From the IMG/VR virus record IMGVR_UViG_3300027909_000053, positions 1 through 30,981 of that record: a stretch of DNA of 30,981 bases; one strand, 5' to 3'. Made by a program: the position numbers and the translations under genes. Under the pieces are notes generated by a model, which saw only the letters and a program-made list of their open reading frames with translations, was not told where the DNA came from and searched no databases. The stretch is from a virus. Shown piece after piece: positions 13,352 through 20,865 of the stretch (within the stretch, counting starts at the first letter, position 1; each line of letters begins with the position of its first letter).

Positions 13352-14817
13352 CAGCGGTCCCCCCCGCCCCGCTCCGGGGTCCAGCCCGCCGACATCCCCA
13401 ACTCTTGCTGATACTGCGGCGTCAGCGTGTAGAGCCGCCAGAGTTCGCCCTCGCTCGCGGTCGGGTGCTGGGCCTTGATCTGGTCGATGTAGGGCTGGCG
13501 CCACCCCTCGAGATAGCTCCGCTGGTGCGCCATGGTCGGATGGCCGGGGATCACGCCGGGCGTCGCCTCCTGCCCGGCGATGTCGGCCAGCATGATCTCG
13601 CGCGCGATCCCCCCATAGCCCGGCATCTTCGCCAACTCGCCGGTCGGCTCGATCCCGAGCCGCCGCAACTGGTCGGGCGGCGGCAGCTGCCCGGCCTTGG
13701 TCATCTCATGCCACACGTACTTGCCGTGGCCGAGGTACTGGATCATCCGGCCCGTCGCCGGATCGATCGCGGTGCCGCCGACGCCGCGACTGTTGCCGGT
13801 GCCGGGCACCAGCTGGAAGCCCGGCGGCGTGCGGAACGTGTCCTTCTGGGTCAGCCTCGCGATTTGCGGCCCGAGCGCCAGCGGGAGCCCGACGAGGCCG
13901 ATGGCCGGGTTGATCAGCGACCCCAGCCCGATCGCCGTTTGCATCGCCGCGAGGTGGCGAGCCTTTTCGTTGGGGGCGGTCGCGATGTCGTAGGCCCCGA
14001 GGGCCGTCTGGATGCCGGGGATCCCGTACTGGCCGACGGCCCCGAGCGACGCCCCCAGCCCCTGCGCCACCCCGGCCGCCCCCGTCGCCGTCGTGATGCC
14101 GCCGCGCACCCGCTCCTCGGGGGTGTTCGCGGTCGCGAGGTTGTAGGCCCCGAGCCCCATGCCCGCCGCTCCCGAGGCGACGCCGGCCGCATTGATCCCG
14201 CCGCCCCCGCCCGGCGCGGTCGTGGCGTCCAGCTTGGTGTCCATCCCGAGATTGAAGCCCTCGGCGCCGAGGTTCTCGGCGGTCGTGGTCTCGGGGCCGA
14301 CCACCGAGAACTCCTGATCTTGATACCAGGGCACGTCCTGGCCGCCCCCGTAGAGGCTCAGGTCTTGCGGGGCCCACGTCGGCCACGCGCCCGCCGGCTG
14401 GGTGCCGAGCGCGCGGAGCTTGTTGTAGGTGCTCGCGCCGGTCGCGACGGCCCCGAGGCCGGTGGACCACCAGTCCGTCCCCGGCTGGGGTTGCTGGGGG
14501 ATCTCGGGCGGGGCGCCCCGGTCGGGCCGCTCGGGCGGCTCCCAGGACCACTCCGGGGGCCGGAGATCGAAGCGCGGGAACTGCGGCCACGACGGCGGGC
14601 CCGTCGGCTGCTCGCCGCCCGTCCCGGCCTCGGGGGCCGCCGGGCTCGCGGCTTCGGGGAAGGCGACCTCGCCGGCCGGCTGCTGGACCGACACGTCCGC
14701 GCCCAGGACCGGGGTCTTGCCCTCGTAGAAGCTCGGGTCTTGGACGCCCGGCTTCTGGGCCTGCGCCTTCCGGCGGCGCTCGGGATCTTCCTGCATGAAC
14801 GGATCCTGCGCGGCCAT
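13351..14817 (-). CDS. large putative virion protein, 488 aa
   Basis: The true start is ATG 14817, fixed by the TGATG overlap with the tail hub stop; the much longer open frame upstream is a shadow of the hub gene. The first 200 residues are Pro/Trp/Glu-rich (DLRPPEWSWEPPERPDRG) with GTDWWST and DVPWYQD, related in flavour to the other W-rich proteins. A Gly/Ala-rich helical section follows (NAAGVASGAAGMGLGAYNLA), then GQYGIPGIQTALGAYDIA and a hydrophobic stretch LINPAIGLVGLPLALGPQ. The C-terminal 150 residues are a more ordinary globular sequence ending in GGGDR. It is probably an internal or tail-tip protein. Confidence 0.6.
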   Translation of the reverse strand: MAAQDPFMQEDPERRRKAQAQKPGVQDPSFYEGKTPVLGADVSVQQPAGEVAFPEAASPAAPEAGTGGEQPTGPPSWPQFPRFDLRPPEWSWEPPERPDRGAPPEIPQQPQPGTDWWSTGLGAVATGASTYNKLRALGTQPAGAWPTWAPQDLSLYGGGQDVPWYQDQEFSVVGPETTTAENLGAEGFNLGMDTKLDATTAPGGGGGINAAGVASGAAGMGLGAYNLATANTPEERVRGGITTATGAAGVAQGLGASLGAVGQYGIPGIQTALGAYDIATAPNEKARHLAAMQTAIGLGSLINPAIGLVGLPLALGPQIARLTQKDTFRTPPGFQLVPGTGNSRGVGGTAIDPATGRMIQYLGHGKYVWHEMTKAGQLPPPDQLRRLGIEPTGELAKMPGYGGIAREIMLADIAGQEATPGVIPGHPTMAHQRSYLEGWRQPYIDQIKAQHPTASEGELWRLYTLTPQYQQELGMSAGWTPERGGGDR

Positions 14818-17261
14818 CAGGGCGCGAACGTCCACTCGCCGCCGAGCCCGACTTCCATCGCCACGCTGCCGATGATGAGCGGCACCGAGCGGCGGCCGAA
14901 GATGTGGGCCGACAGGAGATTCCCGCTGAATTTCGTTTCCGCGAGGAAGACGAGAGTGCCGATGGCGATCCACGTCACCGGGGCGCCGTGGGTATTGATC
15001 CAGGGGGTCTCCTGCCCCGCATCGTTCAGCCACGTCAGCTTGCCCGTGAGGATCCCGCCGACCACGGCGGCCGACGCGCTCTCGTTCTCGACCTCGACTT
15101 GGAGATCGGGCCGGAACTCCGGCGTCGGCGGGATGATCTCGGCCTGGACGGCGATCCGCCGCAGCGTGTCCCGGCGCGTGAACATCTCGAAGTCGAAGTG
15201 CTTCAGGCGGATGTCGTAGTCGCCCTCGGCCCCCGCGAAGAGTTGCCGGATCGTGGTGCCGTTCGTTCCCCAGCACTGGATCCGGCCATCGATGCGGACC
15301 ATCGTCGTGATCCACTGGAGATCGGTGCCCTGCTCGCCGATGAGCCACGTCGGGCGCGAGTAGATCAGGAGCCGCCGCTGGCCGGCGAGATCCACCAGCA
15401 CCGCATAGACGAGGAGCGAGTTCAGGTTGAAGACGGCGGCGGGCCCGGTGCCGACGGGGAGCACGTCGGGCATCAGCCCGTCCAGCTGGTCCGACAGCTT
15501 CTGGGGCGTCGCCCCCAGGATCGCGTAGACGCCGGGCGGGGACAGGAACACCATCGTGCGGAAGAGCGCCGCGACCGAATCGGCGCTCGGCGTCCCGGCC
15601 CCGGCGACGAGGTTCTCGTTCTGGAAGGTCGTGATCCCCGCCACGATCTGCACGTTCGAGATCGTGTTGATCCCGCCGGGCCCGAAGATCCAGAGGAGTT
15701 GGATCGCGGCGCGGATCGTCGTGATCGGGCCCGGGAAGACCGAGTCGGGCATCGTGGTCGCTTGCCCCGCGTAGACCGGCCCGAAGGCGGTGAAGGAGCC
15801 GGGCCCCGAGAAGACGAGCCCGCGCGGCCCGAGGACCAGCCAGACCCGCCCCTCGAAGACCGCCACATCGCGCGGCCCGGCCGACTCGGAATCCGCGAGC
15901 GTGCCTTCGGGCACCCCCGCGCCGACCGTGACCGTGATGGTGCCGGTCGCGGTCGCGTTGAACCGCATGATGAAGGTCGGCTGCATGGTCAGGACGACGG
16001 CGGTGCCGGTCGCGGTCGCCTTCGCGGAGAGTTCGATCGTCGGGCCCGTCGTCAGCGCCACGCCCACTGCCGTCGCCGTCGCGTTCTTCGACAGGGTCAG
16101 GGTCGGCCCGGTCGTCAGGGTCACGCTCGCCGCCGTCGCGGTCGCGGCCTTGCTGAGGGTGATCTCGGTCCCGACCACCTTGCTGACCATCGTGTTGGCC
16201 GGGATGCCGGGGCCGATGACGAGGAGCCCCGCGACGATCTGCGTGATCGGGGTCGCGCCGCCCAGGTAGGTGAGGGTGGCCTTCGCGCTGGTCGTCTTCG
16301 CGGTGAAGGTCGCCCCCGCGTCCAAGTGGTGGCCGGTGACGCCCACGATGGTCGTCCCGGCCGGGATCCCGGGGCCCACCACGCGGAGCCCCGTCTCGAG
16401 ATCCGTCGCCGGGGTGAGGCCGCCCGTGTAGAGGAGCCGGCTCGAGGCGCTGAAGGTGTTCGCGGTGAACGGCGCCGCCGCGCCGAGGTCGCGCCCGACG
16501 ACCGACAGGACCGTCACGTTGGGCGGGATCCCGGCGCCCGTGACCACGGACCCGACATCGATGTCGGCCGGGCCGGTCGGCCCGGCCGCCCAGAGGAGCG
16601 TCGGCCACAGGTTGACGGTGTCGGCCGCGAAGGTGGCGGGGGGCACCAAGTCCTCGCCGCCGACCCCGTCGATCACGTTGCCCGCCGGGATCCCGACGCC
16701 CGACACCGCCATGCCCGCGTGGATGCCCTGGGCCGGGATCGGCCCGTCCACCCAGACGAGGGCGGGGCTGTCGGTGGTGGTGGACGCCTCGAATGTGGAC
16801 GGGTACGTGATGAAGGTGGCGCCGTCCCACGACGAGAGGCCGGTCGTCTTCCCGGCGAAGAGCACGTGGCTGTCCTGCCACATCGTGACGCGCGCGGCCG
16901 GATCGACGCCGCCGGCCGGCGTGATCGTGTCGCTCTCACCGGTCTCGGGATCGATCGCCAGCGCGGACCCGTCGGTCAAGATCGCGATGAGCCGCTCGAC
17001 CTCGAGCCGGGCCACCCGGTCGATCTGGATGATCACGCCCCAGAGCGAGACGACCCCGGGCGTGATCGTGGCGATCGACGGGGCCGGATCGGTCAGCGTG
17101 ATGATGTGGCCGGGGCCGATGACTTGCGCGTTCAGCGACTGCCAGAGCCCGTCGGGCGGGATCCCGTCGCGGGCGCCCGTCCGCATCAACCCCTTTTTGA
17201 AGTCGCCAAACTGGAGCGTCTTGCTGGGGAGGGGCCCCTCCTTCCCCTTCACCATCGGCAT
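14817..17261 (-). CDS. large tail hub/nozzle protein with inserted Ig-like repeats, 814 aa
   Basis: The gene follows the adaptor with a TGATG overlap and has the length and position of P22 gp10/T7 gp12-type tail hub proteins. Conserved-looking outer parts are residues 1-160 (GDFKKGLMRTGARDGIPP and GLWQSLNAQVIGPG) and 460-814 (RDVAVFEGRVWLVLG, PITTIRAAIQLLWIFG, RRLLIYSRPTW, IDGRIQCWGTN, FDFEMFTRRD). Between them lies a repeat insertion: four units of exactly 54 residues, each with G.xVxGxGIP (Gly at 183, 237, 291, 345), followed by four units of 21 residues centred on ATAT. The fold match to hubs is from context and sequence style; no active site is seen. Confidence 0.75.
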   Translation of the reverse strand: MPMVKGKEGPLPSKTLQFGDFKKGLMRTGARDGIPPDGLWQSLNAQVIGPGHIITLTDPAPSIATITPGVVSLWGVIIQIDRVARLEVERLIAILTDGSALAIDPETGESDTITPAGGVDPAARVTMWQDSHVLFAGKTTGLSSWDGATFITYPSTFEASTTTDSPALVWVDGPIPAQGIHAGMAVSGVGIPAGNVIDGVGGEDLVPPATFAADTVNLWPTLLWAAGPTGPADIDVGSVVTGAGIPPNVTVLSVVGRDLGAAAPFTANTFSASSRLLYTGGLTPATDLETGLRVVGPGIPAGTTIVGVTGHHLDAGATFTAKTTSAKATLTYLGGATPITQIVAGLLVIGPGIPANTMVSKVVGTEITLSKAATATAASVTLTTGPTLTLSKNATATAVGVALTTGPTIELSAKATATGTAVVLTMQPTFIMRFNATATGTITVTVGAGVPEGTLADSESAGPRDVAVFEGRVWLVLGPRGLVFSGPGSFTAFGPVYAGQATTMPDSVFPGPITTIRAAIQLLWIFGPGGINTISNVQIVAGITTFQNENLVAGAGTPSADSVAALFRTMVFLSPPGVYAILGATPQKLSDQLDGLMPDVLPVGTGPAAVFNLNSLLVYAVLVDLAGQRRLLIYSRPTWLIGEQGTDLQWITTMVRIDGRIQCWGTNGTTIRQLFAGAEGDYDIRLKHFDFEMFTRRDTLRRIAVQAEIIPPTPEFRPDLQVEVENESASAAVVGGILTGKLTWLNDAGQETPWINTHGAPVTWIAIGTLVFLAETKFSGNLLSAHIFGRRSVPLIIGSVAMEVGLGGEWTFAP
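15924..16766 (-). repeat. 54-residue and 21-residue coding repeats within the tail hub
   Basis: The first array has four copies of the pattern (T)xxxG(M/S/L).V.G.GIP.(G/N).x.xVxG, with the first Gly at residues 183, 237, 291 and 345, an exact 54-residue period (162 bases). The second array starts at residue 369 with LSKAATATA, then LSKNATATA at 390, LSAKATATG at 411 and a diverged MRFNATATG at 432, a 21-residue period (63 bases). Exact spacing with diverged sequence suggests duplication followed by selection for beta-structured, Ig-like modules exposed on the tail. Confidence 0.85.
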
Positions 17262-17944
17262 CAGCGGACCCCTCGCGGGAGATCGCCGCCGGGATTCGCG
17301 ACGGCGAACTTGCGGATGCCGAAGCCCAGCTGCATCAGGCGCTTCACGTAGGTGCCCTCGAATTGCTGGGCTTCATCGAACCGCTGCATATTCTCTTTGG
17401 CGATGCTGGCGGCCAAGTAGGGGACCGGGTCGTTGTACGGATCCACCATCGGCTCGGGATCCGCCATCTGCACCAGATCCGGGTAGTTCCCCACCAGATC
17501 CCACTCGGCCGCGTAGTCCTGGGCGGGCGGCGGCGCGAGCACGATCGTGCTCCAGCCGATGACGCCGTAGACCGTCGGATAGGACGGCCACGACGTGGAG
17601 GTGAGATAGGCGACTTTCGAGTAGGGCTGGCGCCCGAGCGGATAGCGGAGGCCCATGCCGCCCGCACTGCCCCCGGTCGGGATCGCGTAGATCGAGACGA
17701 TGTCGCGGGCGTTCGCGAAGTTCGCGTCGCCGCGCACCATGGGCCCCGCCGAGACCGTGGCGAGGTCGTAGGTGCTTTGCTTGGCGATGAGCGTGTAGCT
17801 CACCACCTTGCGGACGAGGCGGGTGTCGTAGTCGCGGAGGTGCCGCGCCTCGTTCACCCACGCGATTACGTCGCCTTGGTTATAGAGCGTCCCCGTATCG
17901 CGCAGGAGCCGATACGTTTTGGTGACGTAGTCCTGAAGTGTCAC
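17261..17944 (-). CDS. head-tail adaptor (P22 gp4/T7 tail tubular A-like), 227 aa
   Basis: A protein starting at GTG 17944, MTLQDYVTKTYRLLRDTG, followed by WVNEARHLRDYDTRLVR, the helical N-terminal pattern of short-tail adaptor proteins that bind under the portal ring. The middle has beta-rich segments (YPTVYGVIGWSTIVLAPPP) and the C-terminus returns to helices (AASIAKENMQRFDEAQQFEG). It lies between the capsid and the hub, which is the usual adaptor position. No Shine-Dalgarno is obvious ahead of the GTG, so translation may depend on coupling with the capsid gene whose stop is about 16 bases upstream. The adaptor call rests on sequence pattern and context. Confidence 0.72.
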   Translation of the reverse strand: MTLQDYVTKTYRLLRDTGTLYNQGDVIAWVNEARHLRDYDTRLVRKVVSYTLIAKQSTYDLATVSAGPMVRGDANFANARDIVSIYAIPTGGSAGGMGLRYPLGRQPYSKVAYLTSTSWPSYPTVYGVIGWSTIVLAPPPAQDYAAEWDLVGNYPDLVQMADPEPMVDPYNDPVPYLAASIAKENMQRFDEAQQFEGTYVKRLMQLGFGIRKFAVANPGGDLPRGVR

Positions 17945-17960
17945 GCGGGGCCATCGGGCG

Positions 17961-19007
17961 CTAGATCGTGAGGGCCCCGGTCCAGCCCGTCATCAGGGAC
18001 TGCGCGTTCCGCTTCGAGCAGACGGTTTCCAGCAAGGACAACATGACCATCACGTAGCCCAGCTGGTACTGGGGCAGGAGCGACTCGGGGCCGATCACGG
18101 TGAACGCGGCGTCTTGGTGAATCTTGTACTGGAGGTAGTTGTAGTTCGGCCACCCGATCGTGGTGTTGTCGGGCCAGTACACGTCGGAGTAGATCGCGCA
18201 CCCGCCCACCCGCAGCGCCGGGAACGCGATCGTGGGCCCCTCGCCGACCTCGCCGTAGCTCCCCTCGGGCGTCACGGTGTACCGCTCGGCGCCGATCACA
18301 TCGGCCGCGAGCGCCATGAACGCCCCAGGACTCATGAGCCCGCAGGAGGGCGGCTCCCCGCCGGAGTTCTTCTGGGCCCAGTGGAGCGAGGCGAGCACGC
18401 CCGCCCGCGTGATCGTCGTGAGCGCGCTGCCGCCCACGTTGAGGGAGGAGATCGGCGCGTTGTTGCCCTTCCACCACGCATTGCTCACGGGAATGTTGCC
18501 GAGGGCCCCTTGCGCGGGATCGGTCGCGGCGAACACATCGGCCAGGGAGAACGGCTCGAGCCCCGTGTTCGCGGAGACCGGCGCCATGAGCTTCGTCGCG
18601 AGGACATCGCTCGCGACATTTCCGGCGTCATTCATTCTCGCCCAGATGATCGGCACTAATTCTGCGTCTTGCTGGATGAGGCCCTCGAAAAGGTAATACG
18701 GGATCCACGTGGTGAACGCCTTCAAGTTGTATTCGGCGTTCATCAGGCCGGGCTGCACCGTCGGCGCGGAGCCGGCGCCGGAATAGTCCACGAACTGGCC
18801 GGTGACCATCCGCGTGCCCTGCACGGGAATGGTGACCGGCGAGACGCCGCCCTTCACGGGCTCGGCGGCCGAGAGCATCGCGGAGAGCGTGGGCGTCGCC
18901 CGGCCCAGCTGGACGACGACGGCGGGCATCGCGGCGCGGCGCGTGACTGCTTGCAACTCCGTTCCAACAGACCCTCCGGGGATGATGCCAAAATTCACCA
19001 AGGCCAT
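17961..19007 (-). CDS. major capsid protein, 348 aa
   Basis: The product has features of HK97-fold coat proteins: an N-terminal arm (GSVGTELQAVTRRAAMP), a central helix and beta-strands, a P-domain-like middle (TIPVQGTRMVTGQFVDYSGAG) and a C-terminal segment where the chain is well ordered (QYQLGYVMVMLSLLETVCSKRN). It lies right after a scaffold-like gene and a small protein, and before the adaptor, which is the canonical order. Its size fits capsid subunits of podoviruses. The start at 19007 is preceded by AAGAGGAG with an 11-base spacer. No other gene here is a better capsid candidate. Confidence 0.86.
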   Translation of the reverse strand: MALVNFGIIPGGSVGTELQAVTRRAAMPAVVVQLGRATPTLSAMLSAAEPVKGGVSPVTIPVQGTRMVTGQFVDYSGAGSAPTVQPGLMNAEYNLKAFTTWIPYYLFEGLIQQDAELVPIIWARMNDAGNVASDVLATKLMAPVSANTGLEPFSLADVFAATDPAQGALGNIPVSNAWWKGNNAPISSLNVGGSALTTITRAGVLASLHWAQKNSGGEPPSCGLMSPGAFMALAADVIGAERYTVTPEGSYGEVGEGPTIAFPALRVGGCAIYSDVYWPDNTTIGWPNYNYLQYKIHQDAAFTVIGPESLLPQYQLGYVMVMLSLLETVCSKRNAQSLMTGWTGALTI

Positions 19008-19037
19008 GGCTTCACGCGCTCCTCTTGCCCGGTCGGG

Positions 19038-19379
19038 TTACTGGATGAAGATGCGGATGTCGGCCGCGTTCCCGGCGATCACCAGCCGGAAGGTGTTCGC
19101 GGTGTCGAGATAGACCATCACGCCGACGCCGGCCGATGCCAGGGGCACGGCGGGCAACCACGTGCTGCCGTTGTCAGCGGAAATCTGGAGGAGCGTCCCG
19201 GCCGCTGCCGTGTTGTTGTGGATCAGGGCCAAGCAGGGCAGATACGCGCCGAGCCCCGCGAAGTTCGTCTCGTTCAGGTTGTAGTTGCCGATGCCCTTCG
19301 CGAGATAGGTCAGGATCTTCCGGTAGGCCGCGCCGCCCGATCCCGCTGCCGCCCCCGCGACGGTGACTCGATCTCCCAT
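19038..19379 (-). CDS. hypothetical small structural protein, 113 aa (possible capsid decoration)
   Basis: Located between the scaffold-like gene and the capsid gene, a position where head decoration proteins often lie. The sequence is beta-rich and Gly/Ala-rich (RVTVAGAAAGSGGAAY at the start; LLQISADNGSTWLPAVPL, VMVYLDTANTFRLVIAGN, ADIRIFIQ at the end), and short enough for a trimeric decoration protein. No Cys pattern or enzymatic motif. It does not look like a transcription factor. The decoration role is an inference from position and composition only. Confidence 0.6.
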   Translation of the reverse strand: MGDRVTVAGAAAGSGGAAYRKILTYLAKGIGNYNLNETNFAGLGAYLPCLALIHNNTAAAGTLLQISADNGSTWLPAVPLASAGVGVMVYLDTANTFRLVIAGNAADIRIFIQ

Positions 19380-19388
19380 GGTGCGCTC

Positions 19389-19919
19389 CTAGGCCACCGA
19401 CCGGCGGCGGCGCGATTCGGACAGGATCTTGTTGGCTTCCTTCTCGTACCACGCCTTCGGATTCTTGTAGAGTTCCTTGCGCGAGTCCTCGCTGAGATGC
19501 GCCGACGACTGCGTACCGCGCGGGCGCCCGAGTTCGGCTTGCCGGTAGTACTCCAGCGCCGTGTTCGGGTCGCCGATCTTCTTTTCCTTCGCGAACGCGG
19601 TCACGGCGGTGAGTTCGTCGTCATCGACGCCGTTCGCCTCCTGCCAGCCGCGTTGCTGGATCGAGTGCTCGAGGCGCCCGAGCCGATCGACCAGGGTCTT
19701 GTTCTCGTCGCGGAGCGGCTTGAGTTCGGTCTCGACCTTCGCCTCGGTCGCGCGGGCCACGTCGAGTTCGGGGATCGGGACATCGGGCGCCGCTGCGCGG
19801 ATCAGGCCGAGGATCTGGTGGCGGTACTGCGGATCCTTCCCGAGCACCGCCATCAGCTGGCCCAGCTGGACGACGTTCGGATCGACGGGCGGGGCCCCGA
19901 CGCCGGATGCGTTCGCCAT
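19389..19919 (-). CDS. candidate scaffolding protein, 176 aa
   Basis: A small helical protein ahead of the capsid gene. Residues 50-95 form a charged helix with coiled-coil character (DVARATEAKVETELKPLRDE, NKTLVDRLGRLEHSIQQR), an acidic DDDELTAV segment follows, and the C-terminus is a basic helix (YEKEANKILSESRRRRSVA). Phage scaffolds typically have a central coiled coil and a basic C-terminal coat-binding helix, which is what is seen. Size is at the small end. It could alternatively be a head protein of unknown role, but the position and charge pattern favour scaffold. Confidence 0.68.
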   Translation of the reverse strand: MANASGVGAPPVDPNVVQLGQLMAVLGKDPQYRHQILGLIRAAAPDVPIPELDVARATEAKVETELKPLRDENKTLVDRLGRLEHSIQQRGWQEANGVDDDELTAVTAFAKEKKIGDPNTALEYYRQAELGRPRGTQSSAHLSEDSRKELYKNPKAWYEKEANKILSESRRRRSVA

Positions 19920-19922
19920 GGG

Positions 19923-20159
19923 TTACCGGCCGCGCCCGCGATCGGAGATCGGGCCGACCGCGTCCTGCCCGTCGCCCTGGACGCCGATCCGGCGGGGCTT
20001 CCGGGTGCCGGCCTGGGTGTAGGGGCCGGGCTCGCCGCCCAGGTAGAGGAATCTCGGCGGGTTCCAGAACATCCCCTTCCGCTTGCTGGTGTCGTTCCGG
20101 GGATCGCGGATCCCGCTGGCGCGCGGCGCGAACTTGTTCATCGAGACGTTCGAGGCCAT
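19923..20159 (-). CDS. hypothetical basic protein, 78 aa
   Basis: ATG 20159 shares its A with the TGA of the gene before it and has AGGAGGA just upstream, so it is preferred to the in-frame GTG at 20162. The protein is basic and Arg/Pro/Gly-rich (NKFAPRASGIRDPRNDTSKR, MFWNPPRFLYLGGEPGPYTQ, RKPRRIGVQGD). It may be a minor head protein. No known family. Confidence 0.62.
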   Translation of the reverse strand: MASNVSMNKFAPRASGIRDPRNDTSKRKGMFWNPPRFLYLGGEPGPYTQAGTRKPRRIGVQGDGQDAVGPISDRGRGR

Positions 20160-20605
20160 CACATTCCTCCTGCACCCTGATCCAGACCGGGGATCGGCGC
20201 GGGGCCCATGCCGATGCCCGTCGCGCTCGCGGGCGACGGCGGGCGGGGACCGATGCCGCCCCCGGGAGCCCCGGTGTTCGCGCCCGGTCGCGCGCCGGGG
20301 CCGGGGGCGGCGGTCTGCGCGCTCGCGAGGAGCGCGCGGACCTCTGATTGACTCACGCCGTCGTCCACGTCGGGCGTGACCTTCTCGAGTTGCTTGAGGG
20401 CCGCGAGGACGGCCCGCGCTTCGTCGGAGCGTACTTCCTTCAGCATCCCCAGGACGCGGATCAGCGACTTCGTGATGTTCGCGAGTTCGACGCGGACCTG
20501 GGCGGTCATGCCGGCCCCGATCTCTTGCATCGGGGGCGTCGCCATCGGCGGCGGGGTGAGCGGGCCCGCTCCGGCCGGCGCTGGCGGCGGCATCAGGGGA
20601 GGCAT
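20159..20605 (-). CDS. hypothetical Pro/Gly-rich protein with central helix, 148 aa
   Basis: The first 30 residues are Pro-rich (PPLMPPPAPAGAGPLTPPP), the middle is a single long helix (TAQVRVELANITKSLIRVLG, then MLKEVRSDEARAVLAALKQL), and the tail is again Pro/Gly-rich (PGPGARPGANTGAPGGGIGP). Such helix-with-disordered-arms proteins are often minor head or scaffold-associated factors. It is the first gene of the capsid block, immediately downstream of a promoter candidate. The start could be ATG 20605 or 20593; neither has a good ribosome site. Confidence 0.6.
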   Translation of the reverse strand: MPPLMPPPAPAGAGPLTPPPMATPPMQEIGAGMTAQVRVELANITKSLIRVLGMLKEVRSDEARAVLAALKQLEKVTPDVDDGVSQSEVRALLASAQTAAPGPGARPGANTGAPGGGIGPRPPSPASATGIGMGPAPIPGLDQGAGGM

Positions 20606-20616
20606 AACTGGGTCAG

Positions 20617-20645
20617 CGAATAACGCGATTGCGCGATCCTGTCAA
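20617..20645 (-). promoter_or_regulatory. candidate promoter ahead of the capsid gene block
   Basis: Minus-strand TTGACA (20645-20640) is a perfect -35 element, and after exactly 17 bases TATTCG (20622-20617) stands in the -10 position, with only its first three bases agreeing with consensus. It falls in the 46-base gap between the membrane-protein gene and the 148-residue gene. Placing a promoter here would boost scaffold, capsid and adaptor transcripts, which are needed in high copy. Support is sequence match and location only. Confidence 0.45.
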
Positions 20646-20651
20646 GTTTCC

Positions 20652-20852
20652 CTAGAAGAACCACGACAACGACCAGAAGAACAATCCCAGGCCGATCGCG
20701 TTGATCCGGCTAAACGGGGTCGGCTCCGGCGACAGCGGCCAGAACGACGCGAACGCCGAGAACGCGAAGAAGATGCACGCGAGAATCAAGAGCACCAAGT
20801 GGATGCCGACGTGCGCCTGGGTCGCGGCCTGGAACAGCATGGGGTGTGGCAT
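20652..20852 (-). CDS. small membrane protein, 66 aa (holin candidate)
   Basis: Two hydrophobic segments are clear: IHLVLLILACIFFAFSAFAS at about 17-36, and AIGLGLFFWSLSWFF at the very C-terminus (52-66). A Pro/Ser/Arg linker lies between. The start is preceded by GAGGAGGG on the minus strand. The IGLGLFFWSLSWFF ending is a style I recall from many small phage membrane proteins that are annotated as hypothetical or holin. Its position in the middle of the head genes is unusual for a holin. Membrane location is well supported; lysis role is a guess. Confidence 0.68.
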   Translation of the reverse strand: MPHPMLFQAATQAHVGIHLVLLILACIFFAFSAFASFWPLSPEPTPFSRINAIGLGLFFWSLSWFF

Positions 20853-20865
20853 TGAGGCCCTCCTC

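Noticed and set aside
14818-16881. N-terminal extension of the 488-residue virion protein to a 1176-residue frame
   Set aside because: The upstream part is a frame-shifted shadow of the tail hub; ATG 14817 with TGATG overlap is the natural start.
14904-17351. Plus-strand frame of 815 residues opposite the tail hub
   Set aside because: Arg/Asp-rich composition without hydrophobic core, and the minus-strand frame has coupled starts and a family-like pattern.
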